Below, in pieces: positions 27,690 to 38,900 of a DNA stretch of 64,000 nucleotides (its first letter is position 1; each line of letters starts with the position of its first letter). The stretch lies in the NCBI RefSeq assembly GCF_019665785.1, contig NZ_CP081149.1, positions 2,418,001-2,482,000 on the forward strand. The letters run 5' to 3'. A program made the translations under genes and the position numbers. A model generated the notes under the pieces. It did not search any database. It had not been told where the DNA came from and was given only the letters and a program-made list of their open reading frames with translations. Origin of the DNA: Deefgea piscis (GTDB lineage: Bacteria; Pseudomonadota; Gammaproteobacteria; Burkholderiales; Chitinibacteraceae).

Positions 27690-28195
27690 AAAAAAAGACA
27701 GCCAAAGCTGCCTTTTCTTCATTCATCACCAAATGATTTAAATCTTAGTGGTGGTGACCATGCGCGCCGTGTACGTGACCGTGCGACAATTCTTCGCTAG
27801 TTGCATCGCGCGAACATCAACTACTTAGCCAATAAATGGACTCATGCCGCCGTAGGTACAAAAAAAGACAGCCAAAGCTGCCTTTTCTCATTCATCACCA
27901 AACCATTTAAATCTTAGTGGTGGTGACCATGCGCGCCGTGTACGTGGCCGTGCGACAATTCTTCGCTAGTTGCATCGCGAACATCGACTACTTAGCCAAT
28001 AAATGAACTCATGCCGCCGTAGGTACAAAAAAAGACAGCTAAAGCTGCCTTTTCTCATTTAAATCACCAAACCATTTAAATCTTAGTGGTGGTGACCGTG
28101 CGCGCCGTGTACGTGGCCGTGCGACAACTCTTCGCTAGTTGCATCGCGAACATCGACTACTTAGCCAATAAATGAACTCATGCCGCCGTAGGTAC
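27690..28195. repeat. Three tandem copies (167-170 bp) of the slyD 3' end plus terminator
   Basis: Units at 27690-27859, 27860-28026 and 28027-28195 each repeat, on the minus strand, the last 25 slyD codons (VVDVRDATSEEL to the His-rich tail and TAA), the spacer and the terminator hairpin. Each unit begins with a short variant part (ATGAGTTCATTTATTGGCTAA read as 20-base plus codon end) that differs from the gene. The genuine gene end follows at 28196. Differences among units are few. Confidence 0.9.
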
Positions 28196-28225
28196 AAAAA
28201 AAGACAGCTAAAGCTGCCTTTTCTC
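28196..28225 (-). terminator. slyD intrinsic terminator
   Basis: On the minus strand AAAGGCAGC, TTTA loop, GCTGTC and TTTTTTT. The same hairpin is repeated in the three downstream tandem units, giving four terminators in a row. Confidence 0.85.
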
Positions 28226-28251
28226 ATTTAAATCACCAAACCATTTAAATC

Positions 28252-28731
28252 TTAGTGGTGGTGACCGTGCGCGCCGTGTACGTGGCCGTGCGACAATTCT
28301 TCGCTAGTTGCATCGCGAACATCAACTACTGAAGCGACAAAGCGAATGCTCATGCCAGCAAATGGGTGGTTACCATCAACAGTGACAGTGCCGTCGTTGA
28401 TTTCAGTTACGCGGAACAAAATCACATCGCCAGAAACAGGATCATCCGCTTCAAACATCATGCCCACTTCAACTTCTGGTGGGAACACGTCTTTGTCTTC
28501 TTCACGCACCAATTCTGGCTCGAATTCGCCAAAAGCGTCTTCAGCTGACATAGTTACTTCAACAGTGTCGCCAACGGCTTTACCGTGCAAAGCTTCTTCA
28601 ACCAAAGGCAAGATGTTGTCGTAGCCACCGTGCAAATAAGCAATTGGCTCTTCGGTTTTGTCGATTTGTACGCCTTCTGCGTTGTACATTTCATAGTTAA
28701 TGGTCACTGCGGAATTTTTTGCAATTTGCAT
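28252..28731 (-). CDS. slyD: FKBP-type peptidyl-prolyl isomerase SlyD
   Basis: The 159-residue cytosolic chaperone-isomerase has the FKBP core (INYEMYNAEGVQID, IAYLHGGYDNILP) with the IF chaperone insert and a histidine-rich tail (HGHVHGAHGHHH) that can bind nickel or other metals. The order and length match SlyD. The ATG follows AGGAC. It lies 18 bp downstream of the peroxiredoxin-like gene, probably in one transcript. Its 3' end is repeated three times downstream. Confidence 0.93.
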   Translation of the reverse strand: MQIAKNSAVTINYEMYNAEGVQIDKTEEPIAYLHGGYDNILPLVEEALHGKAVGDTVEVTMSAEDAFGEFEPELVREEDKDVFPPEVEVGMMFEADDPVSGDVILFRVTEINDGTVTVDGNHPFAGMSIRFVASVVDVRDATSEELSHGHVHGAHGHHH

Positions 28732-28749
28732 TGTATTTAGTCCTGATAG

Positions 28750-29223
28750 TTAATGAATCTCGATCTGTTTGACGAGTTCTAGTATTTCAGCCGCATGGCC
28801 TTTGGGGGTCACGTGGTAGAAAGCATGCCGAATGATGCCCGTTTGATCAATCACAAACGTCGAGCGGTCAATACCGTATCTTACCATGCCCTTTGCTTCC
28901 CATCGGTGTTGCGCATGATACAAGGCAATCACTTCGCTCTCGGCGTCCGAGAGCAGCTCAAATTCAAGCCCGTGCTCATCAATAAATGACTCGTGCGCCA
29001 TACAGTCATCTCGGCTCACACCGAGAATAACAGCGCCATATTTCGCAAATGCTGCAACACGGTCAGAAAACTCAATCGCTTCTAAAATACCGCCTGGCGT
29101 TTTGTCGCCATTAAAAAAATACAGGATAACAATTTTTTTACCCAAAAAATCAGCCAGTTGTACCGTATTCATTTGTGCGTCCGGCAAAGCGAACTGTGGT
29201 GCAACATCTCCAGAATTCAGCAT
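28750..29223 (-). CDS. Peroxiredoxin (BCP-type) lacking the peroxidatic cysteine
   Basis: The 157-residue protein aligns with bacterioferritin-comigratory-type peroxiredoxins: GDVAPQFALPDA, VILYFFNGDKTPG, AIEFSD, VILGVSRDD, STFVIDQTGIIRHAFY. Where the family has TPGC the sequence reads TPGG, so the reactive Cys is Gly45 (GGT, one base from TGT). The only Cys is in RDDCMAH. It may be inactive as a peroxidase, act differently, or reflect an error. The ATG follows GGAG. Confidence 0.82.
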   Translation of the reverse strand: MLNSGDVAPQFALPDAQMNTVQLADFLGKKIVILYFFNGDKTPGGILEAIEFSDRVAAFAKYGAVILGVSRDDCMAHESFIDEHGLEFELLSDAESEVIALYHAQHRWEAKGMVRYGIDRSTFVIDQTGIIRHAFYHVTPKGHAAEILELVKQIEIH

Positions 29224-29280
29224 AAATACTCCAGTCAGTGCGATAATTAGACTTCTTATTTTCCGTTATAGTCATCAGCC

Positions 29281-30417
29281 ATGCGTAAAACACTATTAGG
29301 CGCCATCTCACCCGAAGAATTTTTACGTGAATATTGGCAAAAAAAACCTTTGCTCATTCGCCAAGCGTGGGCTGACTTCCCAGAAATCATCGACTACGCT
29401 CGCCTAGCCGAACTGGCCGAGCGCGACGATGTGCAATCGCGATTAATCGAATACAAAAATGAGCAATGGAAACTCGAAAGCGGGCCATTTACTCCGTCTC
29501 GCCTAAAGCGACTTGGCGAAACTGATTGGACTATTTTGGTCCAAAGCGTGAATCATTTAGTTCCGCATATTTCTGAATTATTGTACCGCTTTAATTTCCT
29601 ACCTTACACGCGTCTTGATGACTTAATGATTTCTTATGCGCCGCCCGGTGGCACGGTTGGCCCACATTATGATTCGTATGATGTGTTTTTATTGCAAGTG
29701 GGTGGCAAAAAGCGCTGGCAAATTTCCAGCGATGATGCCAGCGGCTTTATCGAAGACGCGCCGATTCGCGTGCTAAAAGATTTTAACCCTGAGCAAGAAT
29801 GGATTTTAGAGCATGGCGACATGCTGTATCTGCCGCCACAATACGCGCATTACGGCGTGGCACTTGAGCCGGGCATGACTTATTCGATTGGTTTTCGCGC
29901 GCCAAAGACACAAGAAATCGCCGTCAAATTTTTAGAGTATCTGCAAGACGAAATCTGCCTTGACGGTATGTACGCCGACCCTGATGCAACGGTAACCAAT
30001 GTACCGGCAAGAATTGACGAGCAATTTACCGATCGCATCAGCCAAATGCTGCAAAACATTCAATGGAATGATGAGCGCGTGAAAGACTTTATTGGTCGCT
30101 ACTTTACAGAGCCGCCACCGCATGTGTTTTTTGATCAAACCGAAGAATTGCTCGATTTTGATGATTTTGCTGCCGCAGTGGCGACATCGGGCGTGATGCT
30201 CGACCTAAAAAGCCAAATGCTCTACAGCGACGAGGCCATGTTTATTAATGGTGAATTACTAGAGTGTCCTGCTGAGGCAATTAATGAATTACAAACACTC
30301 GCAAATAATAGACAGCTTGAAGCTGGTGTTTATACTGAAGGTCTTATAGAAACCTTGTTCACTTATTATGAATATGGCTACATCACCCTCAAACCGAGCG
30401 GCACTGACACCGTTTGA
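29281..30417 (+). CDS. roxA: JmjC/cupin ribosomal protein uL16 hydroxylase
   Basis: The 378-residue protein matches YcfD/RoxA, a 2-oxoglutarate/Fe(II) oxygenase that hydroxylates an arginine of ribosomal protein L16. Iron ligands are in HYDSYD (about residues 128-133) and the distal HYGVAL (about residue 190). The WQKKPLLIRQAW start and SIGFRAP segments fit the family, as does the C-terminal winged-helix region. It diverges from the peroxiredoxin-like gene with a 57-bp shared promoter region. Confidence 0.9.
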   Translation: MRKTLLGAISPEEFLREYWQKKPLLIRQAWADFPEIIDYARLAELAERDDVQSRLIEYKNEQWKLESGPFTPSRLKRLGETDWTILVQSVNHLVPHISELLYRFNFLPYTRLDDLMISYAPPGGTVGPHYDSYDVFLLQVGGKKRWQISSDDASGFIEDAPIRVLKDFNPEQEWILEHGDMLYLPPQYAHYGVALEPGMTYSIGFRAPKTQEIAVKFLEYLQDEICLDGMYADPDATVTNVPARIDEQFTDRISQMLQNIQWNDERVKDFIGRYFTEPPPHVFFDQTEELLDFDDFAAAVATSGVMLDLKSQMLYSDEAMFINGELLECPAEAINELQTLANNRQLEAGVYTEGLIETLFTYYEYGYITLKPSGTDTV

Positions 30418-30871
30418 TCGCAAGCTGGATTATCAAACAGCACTGCTCAACGTTTTACGTTTAGCGCAGCGCGAGCTGATTCTTTGTGAGCGCGACTATT
30501 GCGAAAGCGATATTGATAGTCGCGCTTGCCATGATGCGCTGTGGGCTTTTTTTACTGCGCCCTCACCCGGGCGATTAAAAATCTTGGTGCAAAACGCCGA
30601 TTTTTTGGCCACGCGCTGCCCGCGCCTATTGCAATTGCGTGATCGATTTTCACATTTAATTGAAATACGGCAAGTCACGACTTTTTCTTACGGGCAAGAA
30701 AAAGGCTTTGTCATCGCTGACCGACAATTTTTTATGCAAAGACATCATTTTTCGCACTTTCGTGGCGAGACTGGGGAAAACCCGCACGTCGTCGCGAATT
30801 TGCAACACGATTTTGCCCTACTCTGGGAGCAAGCTAGCCCTGCAGATAGCCTGCAACGCCTTTATTTATAA
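30374..30871 (+). CDS. Conserved hypothetical protein downstream of roxA
   Basis: The 165-residue protein overlaps the 3' end of roxA by 44 bases, suggesting translational coupling. It has no signal peptide or membrane helix. Phrases such as RKLDYQTALLNVLRLAQREL, LKILVQNADFLATRCPRL and FVIADRQFFMQRH resemble a single phospholipase-D-like fold without a clear HKD motif. I cannot assign a function. Confidence 0.6.
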   Translation: MATSPSNRAALTPFDRKLDYQTALLNVLRLAQRELILCERDYCESDIDSRACHDALWAFFTAPSPGRLKILVQNADFLATRCPRLLQLRDRFSHLIEIRQVTTFSYGQEKGFVIADRQFFMQRHHFSHFRGETGENPHVVANLQHDFALLWEQASPADSLQRLYL

Positions 30872-31083
30872 GGCTGTACACGCGGTTACACGAAGTAGCG
30901 AGATTCAATCTAAATACCCCCTGTTTTTGCCGCTTGGGCACTAGCCATTTTGTTCTGCAGTGCTTAGAATTCGTCCTGTCGGTTGTGTGAACAACTTAAG
31001 AAATTTATTTGAATCAAGTCAGCAAAATAGTTTGCTGTTTTGCTTTGAAATTACCCTCACTTTTTAGCTAAAAGGTCTTAAAA

Positions 31084-31290
31084 ATGAAACAAACTCTACT
31101 CGTTGCTGCTTTGTTGGCTGTTGCTTTGTCTGCTTGCGGTAAAAAAGAAGAAGTAGCTGCTGATGCTGCTTCTGCTGTTGTTGAAGCAGCTTCTGCTGTT
31201 GAAGCAACTGCAGCTTCTGCTGTTGACGCTGTAGCTTCTGACGTTGCTCAAGCAGCTTCTGACGTTGCTTCTGCTGTTGAAGCTAAGTAA
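31084..31290 (+). CDS. Small alanine-rich predicted lipoprotein
   Basis: The 68-residue product has a lipoprotein signal (LLVAALLAVALSAC, lipobox LSAC), so the mature protein is about 50 residues starting CGKKEEV. The mature part is an almost regular repeat of Ala, Ser, Val, Glu/Asp (SAVEA, SAVDA, SDVAQAA, SDVASAVEA), likely one amphipathic helix. The ATG is 7 bases past an AAAGG site, and a strong terminator follows, so it is a stand-alone gene. It resembles small envelope lipoproteins only in design. Confidence 0.75.
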   Translation: MKQTLLVAALLAVALSACGKKEEVAADAASAVVEAASAVEATAASAVDAVASDVAQAASDVASAVEAK

Positions 31291-31310
31291 TTAGCTCTTC
31301 GCAGTATAGA

Positions 31311-31337
31311 AAAACCGACCTTTAGGTCGGTTTTTTT
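31311..31337 (+). terminator. Intrinsic terminator of the small lipoprotein gene
   Basis: AAAACCGACC, TTTA loop, GGTCGG and TTTTTTT directly follow the stop. Confidence 0.9.
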
Positions 31338-31532
31338 ACGTCTGTAAGAAATACCGCAATGCCTCCCCTGCACCATACTGCACGCGCGCGCCTAGGCATG
31401 CTACGATTCGCTATCTATTTGTTTTCACCAATCGCTTTGAATTTGCCGGCCAGTATTTAATCGATGCAATTGCCGACTGTTTGATATAGCTTTGGTAAGT
31501 ATTGCTATCTAAGCCTCATAAGGAATACCGTT

Positions 31533-32243
31533 GTGACCGATACCCATATTAATGTCGATCAAGCTGAGATCGAGAAATTTTCTGCTCTTGCGCATAAATG
31601 GTGGGACAAAAGCAGCGAATTCAAACCCTTGCATGAAATCAACCCATTGCGCGTCGGTTTTATTGAGCAATACGCCGGCATCAAAGGCCTCACCATGCTG
31701 GACGTGGGTTGTGGCGGCGGCATTTTATCTGAAGGCTTAGCCGAACGCGGCGCCATCGTGACGGGCATTGATTTGGCCGAAAAATCACTTAAAGTCGCAA
31801 AATTGCATTTATTTGAGTCGGGTTTAAGCGTTAATTACCAAAACATCCCCGTTGAGCAACTGGCCGCTGAGCAAGCAGAAAGCTTTGATGTGGTCACTTG
31901 TATGGAAATGCTGGAGCATGTGCCATCGCCCGCCAGCATTATCGAAGCTTGCGCTCGCTTAGTTAAACCGGGTGGCTGGGTGTTTTTTTCAACACTCAAT
32001 CGCAATCCAAAGTCCTATTTACTCGCCGTGCTTGGCGCTGAATATGTACTCAATATGTTGCCGCGCGGGACACACGAATATAAAAAATTTATTAAACCGT
32101 CCGAATTGGCGCGCATGACCCGCGCCGTGGGCTTAAATACCGTCGCCATTACCGGTATGACGTACAACCCAATCACCGACATTTACAAACTAAGCGATGA
32201 CACCGATGTCAATTACATCGTCGCCACGCAGAAAAATGCATGA
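31533..32243 (+). CDS. ubiG: Ubiquinone biosynthesis O-methyltransferase
   Basis: The 236-residue SAM-dependent enzyme carries out both O-methylations in ubiquinone synthesis. Family start ([19 protein letters not shown]) and SAM motif I ([16 protein letters not shown]) are clear, with acidic motif GIDLAEKS and EMLEHVPSP. The start is a GTG with AAGGAA upstream. Its stop overlaps the gph start by four bases (ATGA). Confidence 0.95.
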   Translation: MTDTHINVDQAEIEKFSALAHKWWDKSSEFKPLHEINPLRVGFIEQYAGIKGLTMLDVGCGGGILSEGLAERGAIVTGIDLAEKSLKVAKLHLFESGLSVNYQNIPVEQLAAEQAESFDVVTCMEMLEHVPSPASIIEACARLVKPGGWVFFSTLNRNPKSYLLAVLGAEYVLNMLPRGTHEYKKFIKPSELARMTRAVGLNTVAITGMTYNPITDIYKLSDDTDVNYIVATQKNA

Positions 32244-32899
32244 TCCGCGCCGTTTTATTTGACCTCGATGGCACCGTGGCCGATACCGCGCCCGATTTGG
32301 CTGGCGCACTCAATCGACTACTACTGGAAGAAGGCCGTGAGCCGCAGCCTTATGCGGCGATTCGCCCCTTAGCCAGCCACGGCGCACGCGGCATTTTGGA
32401 GCTAGGATTTGGTTTTACACCGGATGACGCCGAATATGCGCCTTTACTCGCGCGTTTTTTCGATCATTACCAGAACTATGTTTGCCAAGACACAGTGTTA
32501 TTTGATGGGATGAGCGAGTTAATCACGCAGATTAACGCGCGAGGTTTAGCTTGGGGGATTATCACCAATAAGCCGATGCGCTTTACCGACCCATTGATTC
32601 AATTACTCCCCTTACCTATTGCGCCAGAGACCTGTATTTCTGGGGATACGGTAGGCATACCCAAGCCAGCACCTGAACCTATGCTGCATGCTGCGGCCCA
32701 ACTGGGCATTGATCCGGCCCATTGCCTATATGTTGGCGATGCCGAACGTGATATTGAAGCGGGACGCAATGTAGGCATGACAACGGTACTGGCCAATTAT
32801 GGCTATATACGCGCGTCTGATCAGCCACAAAGCTGGGGCGCAGATATCCAGATTGAACACCCGCTTGAATTACTCAACTACTTACCGCCGCTACGATAA
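32240..32899 (+). CDS. gph: Phosphoglycolate phosphatase, HAD family
   Basis: The 219-residue HAD hydrolase shows motif [15 protein letters not shown], motif II TNKP, the Lys in [10 protein letters not shown] and motif [14 protein letters not shown]. It would remove 2-phosphoglycolate formed by DNA repair. The ubiG-gph pair, with overlapping ends, is common in Beta- and Gammaproteobacteria. Similar HAD enzymes (such as MupP-like phosphatases) next to ubiG are an alternative reading. Confidence 0.85.
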   Translation: MIRAVLFDLDGTVADTAPDLAGALNRLLLEEGREPQPYAAIRPLASHGARGILELGFGFTPDDAEYAPLLARFFDHYQNYVCQDTVLFDGMSELITQINARGLAWGIITNKPMRFTDPLIQLLPLPIAPETCISGDTVGIPKPAPEPMLHAAAQLGIDPAHCLYVGDAERDIEAGRNVGMTTVLANYGYIRASDQPQSWGADIQIEHPLELLNYLPPLR

Positions 32900-32915
32900 G
32901 CGCAATAGCGCTCGA

Positions 32916-32944
32916 CTCAGCGGTGAATCAACAGCACCGCTGAG
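32916..32944. terminator. Hairpin between convergent gph and kinase genes
   Basis: A perfect ten-base stem CTCAGCGGTG / CACCGCTGAG with a nine-base loop. There is no long T-run, so it may be a weak or Rho-assisted terminator serving both genes. Confidence 0.6.
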
Positions 32945-32954
32945 CGAAAGCCAT

Positions 32955-35900
32955 TTAACGAATCAACTCACTCTCTTGCTGTGTGGCCTGCAATTGCCGC
33001 AGGCCAATCAGCACTGGTTGCAACGCATCCACCACGATGGCTAACTGCTTAGCAATCTGCTCATTGGATTGCTGCTCAATACACGCTTGCTCAAGCTCAC
33101 CCGCGAGCTGTTGAATCTGGCGAGCACCTAAATTAACGGCCATACCTTTTAAAGAGTGCGCGCAGCGCATCGCCGCATTCGGATCGCTCGCCATTTGTGC
33201 CGTGGCAAAATCAGTGGCAAATTGACTAATGCTATTGGAAAACAACAACAATAGTTTCATATACAAGCCTTCATCGGACATGCAGCATGCCAAACCACTG
33301 GCCGCATCAATCCCCGGCAAATCATAAATGGTGCGTAACGGAGCCGTTGCAGCAGGAACAACCGCATCTTCCACCCCGGCAGGATCCGCCAACATGCGAT
33401 TTTTTTGCGGACTAATCCAGCGCGCAATGGTGGCGAACATTTCGGCAATATTGAGCGGCTTGGCAATATGGTCATTCATCCCTGCAGCCAAGACCTTATC
33501 GCGATCCCCCGCCATGGCATTGGCCGTCATGGCAATAATTGGCAAATGCGACCATGCTGGTTGATTGCGAATGATTTTCGTCGTGGCGTAGCCATCTAGT
33601 ATCGGCATTTGGCAGTCCATTAAAATCCCATCAAAGTCAGACTGTTTAGCCAAAATATCTAAAGCAATCTGACCGTTTTCTGCCAAGCACACCTCGATGC
33701 CGGCTTTTTCTAGTAGCGCAATCGCCAGCTCTTGGTTGAGTTCATTGTCTTCAACCAACAAAACCCTAGCGCCGTGCAGTTTTAGCATGGCCTCACTTTG
33801 CGTTTCGGCTCTTTGCTCTAAGCGCGTTTCAGCCAGCTGCCCTTTATCTAAAGCCAAACCTATGGCCTCTAATAAAGACGACCTTGATACTGGTTTACTC
33901 ATCACTCCCCGCACACGCGCACCACACTGCTCTGCCATTGCAGTCACATCTTGACCATAGGCAGAGATTAAAATCATCGGGGGCAGGCCACTGGCAAACG
34001 CCGATTGCAGCTGCACAATACATTGCAAACCATCGAGCATCGGCATCTTGTAATCCATCAAGACCAAATGATAAGGCTGACCACCAGTCATTGAATTGGC
34101 GATCATACCAATCGCTAAATGACCATTACTCACTTGATCTATTTGCATGCCAAAACTACCCACCATGCGCGCCAAAATTTCTCTGGCAGTTGGATTGTCA
34201 TCGGCAATTAACACGCGTAAACCAGATAATTCTTCAGCGAGAAACATCCGTTTAGGTATTTTTTGGCTCGCTTGTAAACCAAAGAAGGCATGAAAATGAA
34301 ACGTTGTTCCGACGCCTTCTTGGCTTTCTACCCAGATCCGGCCATTCATTAATTCAACCAGTTTTTTGGAAATCGCCAAGCCTAAGCCCGTACCACCATA
34401 TTTACGGCTGGTGGAACTATCGGCCTGACTAAACGATTGAAATAATTTGTCACACTGGGCGGCACTCATCCCGATACCCGAATCACGTACCCAAAAATGC
34501 AGCTCAATCAATTCACTGTCGGCACTGATTTTTTCTATCCCAACGACAACCTGTCCTTTTTCGGTAAATTTAACCGCGTTATTCCCCAAATTAACTAAAA
34601 TCTGACCTAACCGTAATGAATCGCCCACCAAGGACATCGGCAAATCCATCGGCACTTCAAACAATAACTCAAGCCCTTTATCTGATGCCTTATCGGCAAC
34701 CAGATTAGCCAAATGATCGAGCACATCCTCTAAACCAAAATCAGCTAATTCCATATCCAGTTTGCCGGCTTCGATTTTAGAAAAGTCTAAAATATCATTG
34801 ATAATGCCCAGAAGATTTTCAGCCGCTTTATTCACCTTACTCACGTAATTACGCGCCTTGGCTTCGAGTGGCAACTCTAAAGCCAAATGTGACATGCCGA
34901 TAATCGCATTCATGGGAGTACGAATTTCGTGGCTCATATTGGCTAAAAAATCACTTTTAGCGCGAGTCGCTTCTTCGGCAGCATCTTTGGCAATTTCTAG
35001 CTCGCCGGTACGCTCTTCAACCAAGGCTTCTAAGTTGTTTTTATATGCATCTAATTCTGCATACGCGGTTAGATTTTCAATCGAAATCGCAGCTTGCGCT
35101 GCGAGCCAGCTAATGGCTTGGCAACGTTTCACTGAAAAAACGCCCTCAACCGAACCATGCTCTAAATACAGTACACGCTGCGTTTTTCCTTGCCGACCAA
35201 TCGGCATACAAAGCAAAGATTTAATTTTTCGGGCATGTATCTGTGGGTCATCGGCAAACTCAAGCGCTTGGCTGGCGTCTTCTAAAACAATTGCTTCACG
35301 CGTGTTGTTAACCAAGCGAATCACCGACTCGACCAAACCCGTATCTGCTGGCATGGAACCGGCAGATTCTTCGATAGACAAACGATTATCCAAATCTAAG
35401 ACAATGCAACCTTGCTCGGCACCGGATGATTCCAAAATGATTTTTAACAATCGAGACAACAAGCCATCGAGCTTGCTTTCGCTGGAGATGGTCTGCACTG
35501 CGCGTAAAATGGCCAAGACATCAATAGCGTCCAAACCAAATTCATTGCTCACCGTATTGGCGGTTCTCGCCAATTCTATTTTTGGCGATAAGCGAGATTT
35601 CACTCGGTGCGCTAGCGCCAATGCTTGGCACTCAACATAGGCTTGTAGTGCTTGCTCTAGTGCTAATGTCGATGCGGCAGTATTGCGCCGACGCTGGTGC
35701 ATTTGCGCCATTGTTTCATTGAAAAAACCCAGATTCAGCAAAAAACAATGATGTTGCGCACTATGAATCGCTTGCTGGCACAATGATATGGCTTGCTCTT
35801 CTTCGCCATCTAAATCCGCCAGTAAAGCACGCAAGAAAAACAATTTATCTTCAACATTTTCAGCGCAGCCTGCTGCATAAACCGACTGATAAAAATCCTC

Positions 35901-38900
35901 TATTTCTTTTAATTCAGATATTAATTGCGCTCGACTATTTGACTCAGCGGCTCTAGCGTTCCCTGCCAAAGCCACACCATGCCAAAACGGATGGTGCAAG
36001 CTCAACAAATACGTTGCCGGCCACGCAGTTCGTACGCTGGTATATAAACGAATGGCATCATCGAAACGCCCTTCCAGGGTATACAACATCATTCGACAAA
36101 TATTGAGGCCCGCAATCGTAATCGGTACTGCTTGCCATGCTTCGATAAAAGCCGCCTCCGAAAAATCACTATGGTCCAATACACCTAAGCCAGCGGTATC
36201 TCCATGTAAGGCGGCGGCGGTTGCAGCAAATGGCAAACTCAAGCTACTCACAAAAGGCAGCTCATTACTGGCACAAAAATTGAGTGTTCTTTGGGCGGTG
36301 GATTGTAAATCTGTCACGTCTCGGCATAAAAACAAACTAACCCAAGGTATGCCGACCAACATATAGCCACCATACAGCGGATCATGCGCGCGCAATGCAA
36401 CGCTATATCCTTCATTGAGTAGCGGAACAGCTCGCTGAGCAGGTTCGGCCCAATGCGTAATATTCCAACCGTGATAGGCTAAGCAGCGTTCATAGCCATA
36501 TAAATCATAGGTTTTGCTATTGCTATTAAGTAAGCGAATACCCACATCGGCTATTTTGCAGGCATCTTGGTATCGGCGATGGTGCGCAATTAATGCAATA
36601 CCCAGCAATGTAAAAAACATCGGTGAAACCCGCGTATAGCCATAGCGTATCGATCGATTAACACCAATGACCGCAATCACCGAAAAGAACGGGAAATTCA
36701 CAAAAATAGCCGGCTCAGAAACCTGCGATAACACTTTAAGTACCGCATCATGCGCCGCATCGTCACTCACTGCCACATCATCAAGTGATGAATAAGATTG
36801 CGTATGCATCGTTGCTTCAAATTGCTCAAGCTCCTGCTGATATCTTTTCATCAATGCAGCAGCATCATTCAGCGGCGGAATTTCAATGCCAAATAAAGCC
36901 AAGGCTTCGCGACCCAACTCATTGATTTCTGCCAAGCGACTATCGTGATTTAAATTGGCAATGCGTAAAAAATACAGCTCGACTTGCTGCAAAGGCGTTT
37001 GAGCATATTGCTCAAGCAATTGAATATAATCAGTAAATCGATCAAATGACCCTGCCAATTCAAAAACTTGCGCCGCATTTAAATACAGCGCAAATGACAA
37101 TTCAAAATTATTCTCCGAAAACGCGTCGCCCAATAAAGCAATGCCAGTTTCTAAATAATTAAGCGCAGCCTGATAAGCCATTGCTTGCCTAGCTTTCAGC
37201 CCAGCTTGGAAATTTAACTCTGCAAGCTGCAAACGTTCATTCGGCAAACTAATTAAATGCTGGGCTGCATTGAGGTGATCAACGATTTCAAATAATTTAG
37301 GCTCAATATCACTTGTTATCATTCGTTCAAGCATCAAACGGCCAATTCGCAAATGCAGCTCATTGGTATATTCATCCGACTCTAAAACATAAGCGCCTTG
37401 CTGTACTCGATCGTGCAAAAACTTAAATTCATGCTTATCTTTACCATCGGTAATGGGCAGTACAATTTCTTCTTGCAGCGCTGGTGCTAACATAGTCAAA
37501 ATCGTAGCTTGATCGAACTCGCCAATCATTGACAGCGTTGCCAAATCAAAACGGTTACCAATACTCGCCGCAATATTCAAAATGTTGCGCGTTTCTGGCG
37601 GTAGACGCCGAATACGGCGAACCATTAAATCAATGACATTTTCAGTATGAGTGAGTGCTAAGGCGCGGGATTTAGACCAAACCCACCAGCGGCGCTGCGG
37701 ATGAAATGACAAGATTTTTTCATCATACAACTCCTGCAAAAACTGCCGTAAAAAGAACGGATTACCTTGTGTTTTACGCATTAACATATCGTAAAACAGT
37801 GGCAAATCATCTAAGCCCGGAAAACTATCACAAACCAATTCAGCCAAATGTGCAGTAGCAAGAGGCCCTACGCTTACGGTTTGAATCGCCACGCCTTTCT
37901 TTTTAAGTTCAGCAAACATCAAAGCCAATGGATGCTGCTCATCGACTTCGTTGTCGCGATAAGCACACAAGACCAATAAATGACCCACATTTCCTTCAGA
38001 AAGGCAGCTTTGAATCAAAGCCAAGGAGGCAAAATCAGCCCATTGCACATCATCTAAAAACAATACCAAGGGATGATTTTCATTCGCAAATGCCTTTAAT
38101 AACGCGGTAAATGCCATATTAAAGCGATGTTGACCTGCTAGCCCTTCCAAAACGCAAGGCTTAGCTTGCGGACCAATAATTCGCGTAATATCAGGAATTA
38201 TTTCAGCAATCACGGCGCTATTTTCACCAAGCGCCTCAAGCAAAACCTCTCTCCATCGCGCTAAATGCGCTCGATCGCCCGATAAAATTCGCCGCAATAA
38301 AGCGGTAAACGTTTCGATCAGCGCAGAATAAGGCACTTGTCGACGAAATTGATCATGTTTACCCTCCACCATCGCACCGCGCGATGCGGCAACAGCGCCC
38401 CGCAAGCTACGCACCAACGTAGTTTTACCGATACCCGAATAACCGCCAATGGTGCATAACCCCCCCTTACCTTGGCAGGCTTGCTCAAAAAGTTGCTGTA
38501 GTTGTGCTACATCAGCATCACGTCCATATAACTTGTTAGAGATAATAAAACGGCCTGATTCATCGTGCGTACCCAGCAAAAATTCCTCAACCGAACCCGA
38601 TTGCATGCGCTGCAAGCATTCACGTAAATCAGCACTTAATCCCGCAACAGAGGCGTAACGACCCATCGTTGGTTTTTCAAGCAGCTTTAGTACTATGCGG
38701 CGCAATATTGGCGGCACAGCCTGAGCATTGGGCATTGTTGCAGGTGGTAGCGCCAGATGAGCATGTACTAACGCCAGTAAATCATCAGCAACAAAGGGGG
38801 GAGCATCATTAAGCCAGGTATACAGTAAACAGCCCACTGAATATAAATCACTGCGCGGGCTGACTTTATCCCACATCCGCCCAGCCTGCTCGGGCGATGC

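Noticed and set aside
27690-28195. Tandem repeats that could be taken for a CRISPR array
   Set aside because: Units are 167-170 bp, nearly identical throughout with no variable spacers, and they derive from the slyD 3' end.
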